The position numbers and the translations under genes were made by a program. 64,000 nt of DNA. Origin: Methanobacterium sp. (GTDB lineage: Archaea; Methanobacteriota; Methanobacteria; Methanobacteriales; Methanobacteriaceae). Shown here one piece after another: positions 61,818 through 64,000 of this stretch. Each line of letters begins with the position of its first letter. Position 1 is the stretch's first letter. The notes under the pieces were generated by a model. It was not told where the DNA came from and ran no database searches. It saw only the letters and a program-made list of their open reading frames with translations. Location of the stretch: contig NZ_JBCFBO010000001.1 of assembly GCF_038562635.1 (NCBI RefSeq), forward strand, positions 945,869 to 1,009,868, in the 5' to 3' direction.

Positions 61818-62870
61818 TTGTATGACATAACTTCTGTAGAAGAATTTAAAAAGCTTAACCCTTTTATAATAGTCGGATGCGGCGGTGGTGGTGAAAAATT
61901 CGCCAATTTCGAAGGAGTAGAATCTGTTGGCTTTGTTGATGATAGTATTAAAAAACAGGGAATGGAATTTTGCGGTAATGTAATATCTTCAAGTTTAACT
62001 GAACTCATTGAAAAAACAGATGCCAAAAGCATTGCAATTATGCTTCCAATCGGCGCTGAAGGAGCTGCGCTTAAATACGCTGTTCAAGCTATAGATAACG
62101 GGCTAAATGTTATAACTTCATTCAGGTCATTATCACTTTCAGAGAATGCATCTCTTTTAAAATTTGCCAAATCAAAAGGCGTGGTCATAAAAGAAATTAG
62201 TTCCCGCTTAGATGTTATTAATAAAATATTTGGAACTGCACCTTCCCAATGTACTGAAGTACTTCCAAAAATTACGTATAAACCTAAAGCACCAGTTGTT
62301 TTTGTAGGTGGTACTTCCCAAGAGTGCGGTAAAAGAACAACTACAAGAATTCTTGGAAAAACAGCACAGGAAAAAGGTTTAAATGCAGCTGTAATTTCAA
62401 CTGATGAAATGGGACTTGAAAGCCCAGCAGATCTTAATTTTAGAGCAGGAAGTCTTTCAGTTATGGACGTTGCTGCAGCAGTAATGGGGACTATGAAATA
62501 TATCGAAGAAAAAAAGAACCCAGATATTATCTTTGTGGAAGGACAATCCAGTTTAACTGAAGATGGGAACCCACATCCAAGAGGCCTTTCAGCTGCAATA
62601 CTCATAGGCTCAAGGTCTGATGCTGTTGTAGTCTGTCATAGACCTAATCATCCTTTTAGAGAACCAAGAGGAATAGACTACGAAATAAAAGCAATAGAAG
62701 CTGTAGAACCTACTAAAGTTGTTGGCATTTCTCTAAATATGAGGAACGTTAGCGACAAAAAGGATATATTAAAGTATGAGGAAAGATACAAATTGCCAGC
62801 AGTAGATATTAAAAATGGTGGGGCATCAAGATTACTGGATGTAATTATTGATTATGTAGAACTAAACTAA
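61818..62870 (+). CDS. DUF1611 family P-loop protein
   Basis: A 350-residue protein of the DUF1611 family. The N-terminal half is Rossmann-like (FIIVGCGGGGEKFANFEG). The C-terminal half has a P-loop-like GGTSQECGKRTTT (about 169-181), then STDEMGLESPADL and VEGQSSLTEDGNPHPRG. Relatives include D-amino-acid amidoligase-type enzymes, but the substrate here is unknown. The start is a TTG at 61818 with GGAGTGAT three bases upstream. Confidence 0.82.
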   Translation: MYDITSVEEFKKLNPFIIVGCGGGGEKFANFEGVESVGFVDDSIKKQGMEFCGNVISSSLTELIEKTDAKSIAIMLPIGAEGAALKYAVQAIDNGLNVITSFRSLSLSENASLLKFAKSKGVVIKEISSRLDVINKIFGTAPSQCTEVLPKITYKPKAPVVFVGGTSQECGKRTTTRILGKTAQEKGLNAAVISTDEMGLESPADLNFRAGSLSVMDVAAAVMGTMKYIEEKKNPDIIFVEGQSSLTEDGNPHPRGLSAAILIGSRSDAVVVCHRPNHPFREPRGIDYEIKAIEAVEPTKVVGISLNMRNVSDKKDILKYEERYKLPAVDIKNGGASRLLDVIIDYVELN

Positions 62871-62919
62871 TCACCAACCTGTAAAACCCACCTGATAAAA
62901 TCAGTATAGGGGAAATAAA

Positions 62920-63270
62920 ATGAAAGATGTCATGGATTATATAAAGAAAAATCTAGGATTAGAAGAAGAAAGCGAAGATGAAGAAGAAAAAGAGACCATA
63001 ATCGTTCCCGAACATTCTTTTTATGAAATAATCCTAATGAAAGCCCAGGGCATTCCAGATATAGAAGATGCTCTAAAACAGATTACTGAAGAAAAAAATC
63101 CAATTATATTGGATATGGGTTTTATAGAAAATAATCCAGATGAATCTAAGCAGGTTGGAGAAAAATTAAAAGAATTCCGAGATAATGTAGGTGGAGAAGC
63201 TATATTACTTTGTAAACAAGGCAACGTGGTAATTATAACCCCTCCTGAAATTAAACTTTTAAAAAAATAA
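62920..63270 (+). CDS. sepF: SepF-like cell division protein (DUF552)
   Basis: A 116-residue archaeal SepF, the membrane anchor for FtsZ in Euryarchaeota. The N-terminal MKDVMDYIKKNLGLEEESED is a probable amphipathic membrane-targeting helix. It is followed by an acidic linker and the SepF core (FYEIILMKAQGIPDIEDALK, NPIILDMGFIENN, GGEAILLCKQGNVVIITPPE). GGGG precedes the ATG closely. FtsZ is not encoded in the window. Confidence 0.82.
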   Translation: MKDVMDYIKKNLGLEEESEDEEEKETIIVPEHSFYEIILMKAQGIPDIEDALKQITEEKNPIILDMGFIENNPDESKQVGEKLKEFRDNVGGEAILLCKQGNVVIITPPEIKLLKK

Positions 63271-63390
63271 CCAGCTGAAAAATCTATGGTGATAATTCAT
63301 CAAATCATACATATTCATAACTGTAAAAAGGATATACATAAATTCAATTGAATTTAATATATCTAAAGTTATAATTGTAGGGGAATAAAA

Positions 63391-64000
63391 ATGGAGTTAC
63401 CAATTACCAGACCGTCTATGATCTCTTATGCAGACCAGCTAAATTTTAATGAACTTTTAGGCGAACTAAAATCAAAAGAATACAACGGATTTATAAGAGT
63501 AACTGCCGGTTCTGAGGAAGGACACATTCTTTTTAAAGAGGGCATACAAATTGCAGCGTCATATGATAACGATTCAAAGATAGATGCAATTAAAAAAATT
63601 AAATCCGCCACAGACAATAGCAGCACTTTAATTGAAGTTTTTGATCTTAGAGATTCTCAGGTTAATTACCTCATGGATATAAATAAAAAATATCTACTCA
63701 ATTCTGGTTCTGAAGTTAATGATGTACTTGATGAACTTAAAAAAACAGGGCATGAAGATAAAGAAAAAATTGAAACTATTATACCTGAAAAACCTGAGGT
63801 TATTGAAACTCCCATACTTGAAGAAAAACCTGAGGTTATTGAGGCTCCTTTAACTGAAGAAAAGCCAGAAGTAACCGAAGCTACTTTAACTGAAGAAAAA
63901 CCTGAAATTAGTGAATCTCCTTTACTAGAACAAAATGAATCATTTTTACCTAAAAAACCTGAAATTAATGAGGATATCCAAGTTGAGCCTGAAATTCAAG
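63391..64000 (+). CDS. DUF2226-like protein with 12-residue acidic repeats, N-terminal part
   Basis: The first 203 residues of a gene that continues past the window, with GGGG before the ATG. The N-terminal about 110 residues form a compact domain (MELPITRPSMISYADQLNFN, then GHILFKEGIQIAASYDNDSK) resembling DUF2226/DUF4388-type modules. From about residue 130, a 12-residue unit of the form EKPEVIExPxxE repeats four times, encoded by imperfect 36-base DNA repeats. The roadblock gene upstream and this gene recall MglB-type signalling neighbourhoods. That link is inference. Confidence 0.65.
   Translation, partial: MELPITRPSMISYADQLNFNELLGELKSKEYNGFIRVTAGSEEGHILFKEGIQIAASYDNDSKIDAIKKIKSATDNSSTLIEVFDLRDSQVNYLMDINKKYLLNSGSEVNDVLDELKKTGHEDKEKIETIIPEKPEVIETPILEEKPEVIEAPLTEEKPEVTEATLTEEKPEISESPLLEQNESFLPKKPEINEDIQVEPEIQ

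Overview
The window is a low-GC, gene-dense piece of a euryarchaeal methanogen chromosome, most likely Methanobacteriales and probably Methanobacterium or a close relative. The evidence is an HMf-type histone, archaeal ribosomal proteins and factors (eS6, eL24, eS24, eS27, eS28, eL8/L7Ae, aIF2-gamma, aIF5B, Rpo7/Spt4), clamp-loader RfcS/RfcL, F420-dependent NADP reductase, HMG-CoA reductase, 2-phosphoglycerate kinase for cyclic diphosphoglycerate, an Mvh-like [NiFe] hydrogenase, archaeal SepF and GGAGGTGAT-type ribosome binding sites with frequent TTG starts. The genus is an inference. No rRNA, tRNA, CRISPR array, insertion sequence or prophage was found.

Layout. 1-2.5 kb: the start of a PAS-domain protein gene, a gene remnant, and argH. 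2.5-10.4 kb: a long minus-strand information-processing block (eL8-eS28-eL24-ndk-infB, eS6-aIF2gamma-PIN protein, ppa, rpoE1-spt4-dephospho-CoA kinase-eS24-eS27). 10.9-20.7 kb: phosphoesterase, histone, thrC, an ABC exporter, SpoIIM-like protein, trpS, endA, hxlB, npdG and two small unknown genes. 20.8-33.4 kb: metabolic and RNA genes (sugar isomerase-like, PIN/KH ATPase, hisI, hisS, HARP RNase P, aroE, TatD-like hydrolase, VIT-type membrane protein, HepT-like orphan, hmgA, sucD, aroD). 33.4-49.2 kb: envelope and accessory genes (S26-type lipoprotein, YwbE, tocopherol-cyclase-like protein, HtpX with an EF-hand, a 7TM pseudogene, DedA, DUF368, GXGXG protein, Cys-rich winged-helix regulator, flavin-binding protein, both clamp-loader subunits, cupredoxin, MntP, roadblock protein). 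49.4-53.5 kb: hydrogenase operon (ferredoxin, V4R protein, small subunit, large subunit) plus a second ferredoxin copy. 53.7-64 kb: sortase, MscS, RNase Z, nadC, a candidate coiled-coil histone, PAS protein, ZPR1, 2-phosphoglycerate kinase, roadblock protein, DUF1611, SepF, and the start of a repeat-bearing protein gene.

The most striking unexplained structure is a dispersed family of short palindromes. About 60 hairpin-like units, with arms of 6-9 nt around a spacer that is nearly always 3 nt, are packed into ten intergenic clusters. Arm sequences differ from unit to unit while the architecture is constant, and units are nested inside one another. At 61.5 kb two otherwise near-identical 50-bp copies differ by 46 bp carrying two such hairpins, which looks like a filled and an empty site side by side.

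Other points of interest are a frameshift in a conserved PIN gene, a five-copy array with an exact 30-bp period upstream of the histone gene, degenerate triplications of the 3' ends of endA and npdG, and a ferredoxin duplication with a 114-bp perfectly identical core.
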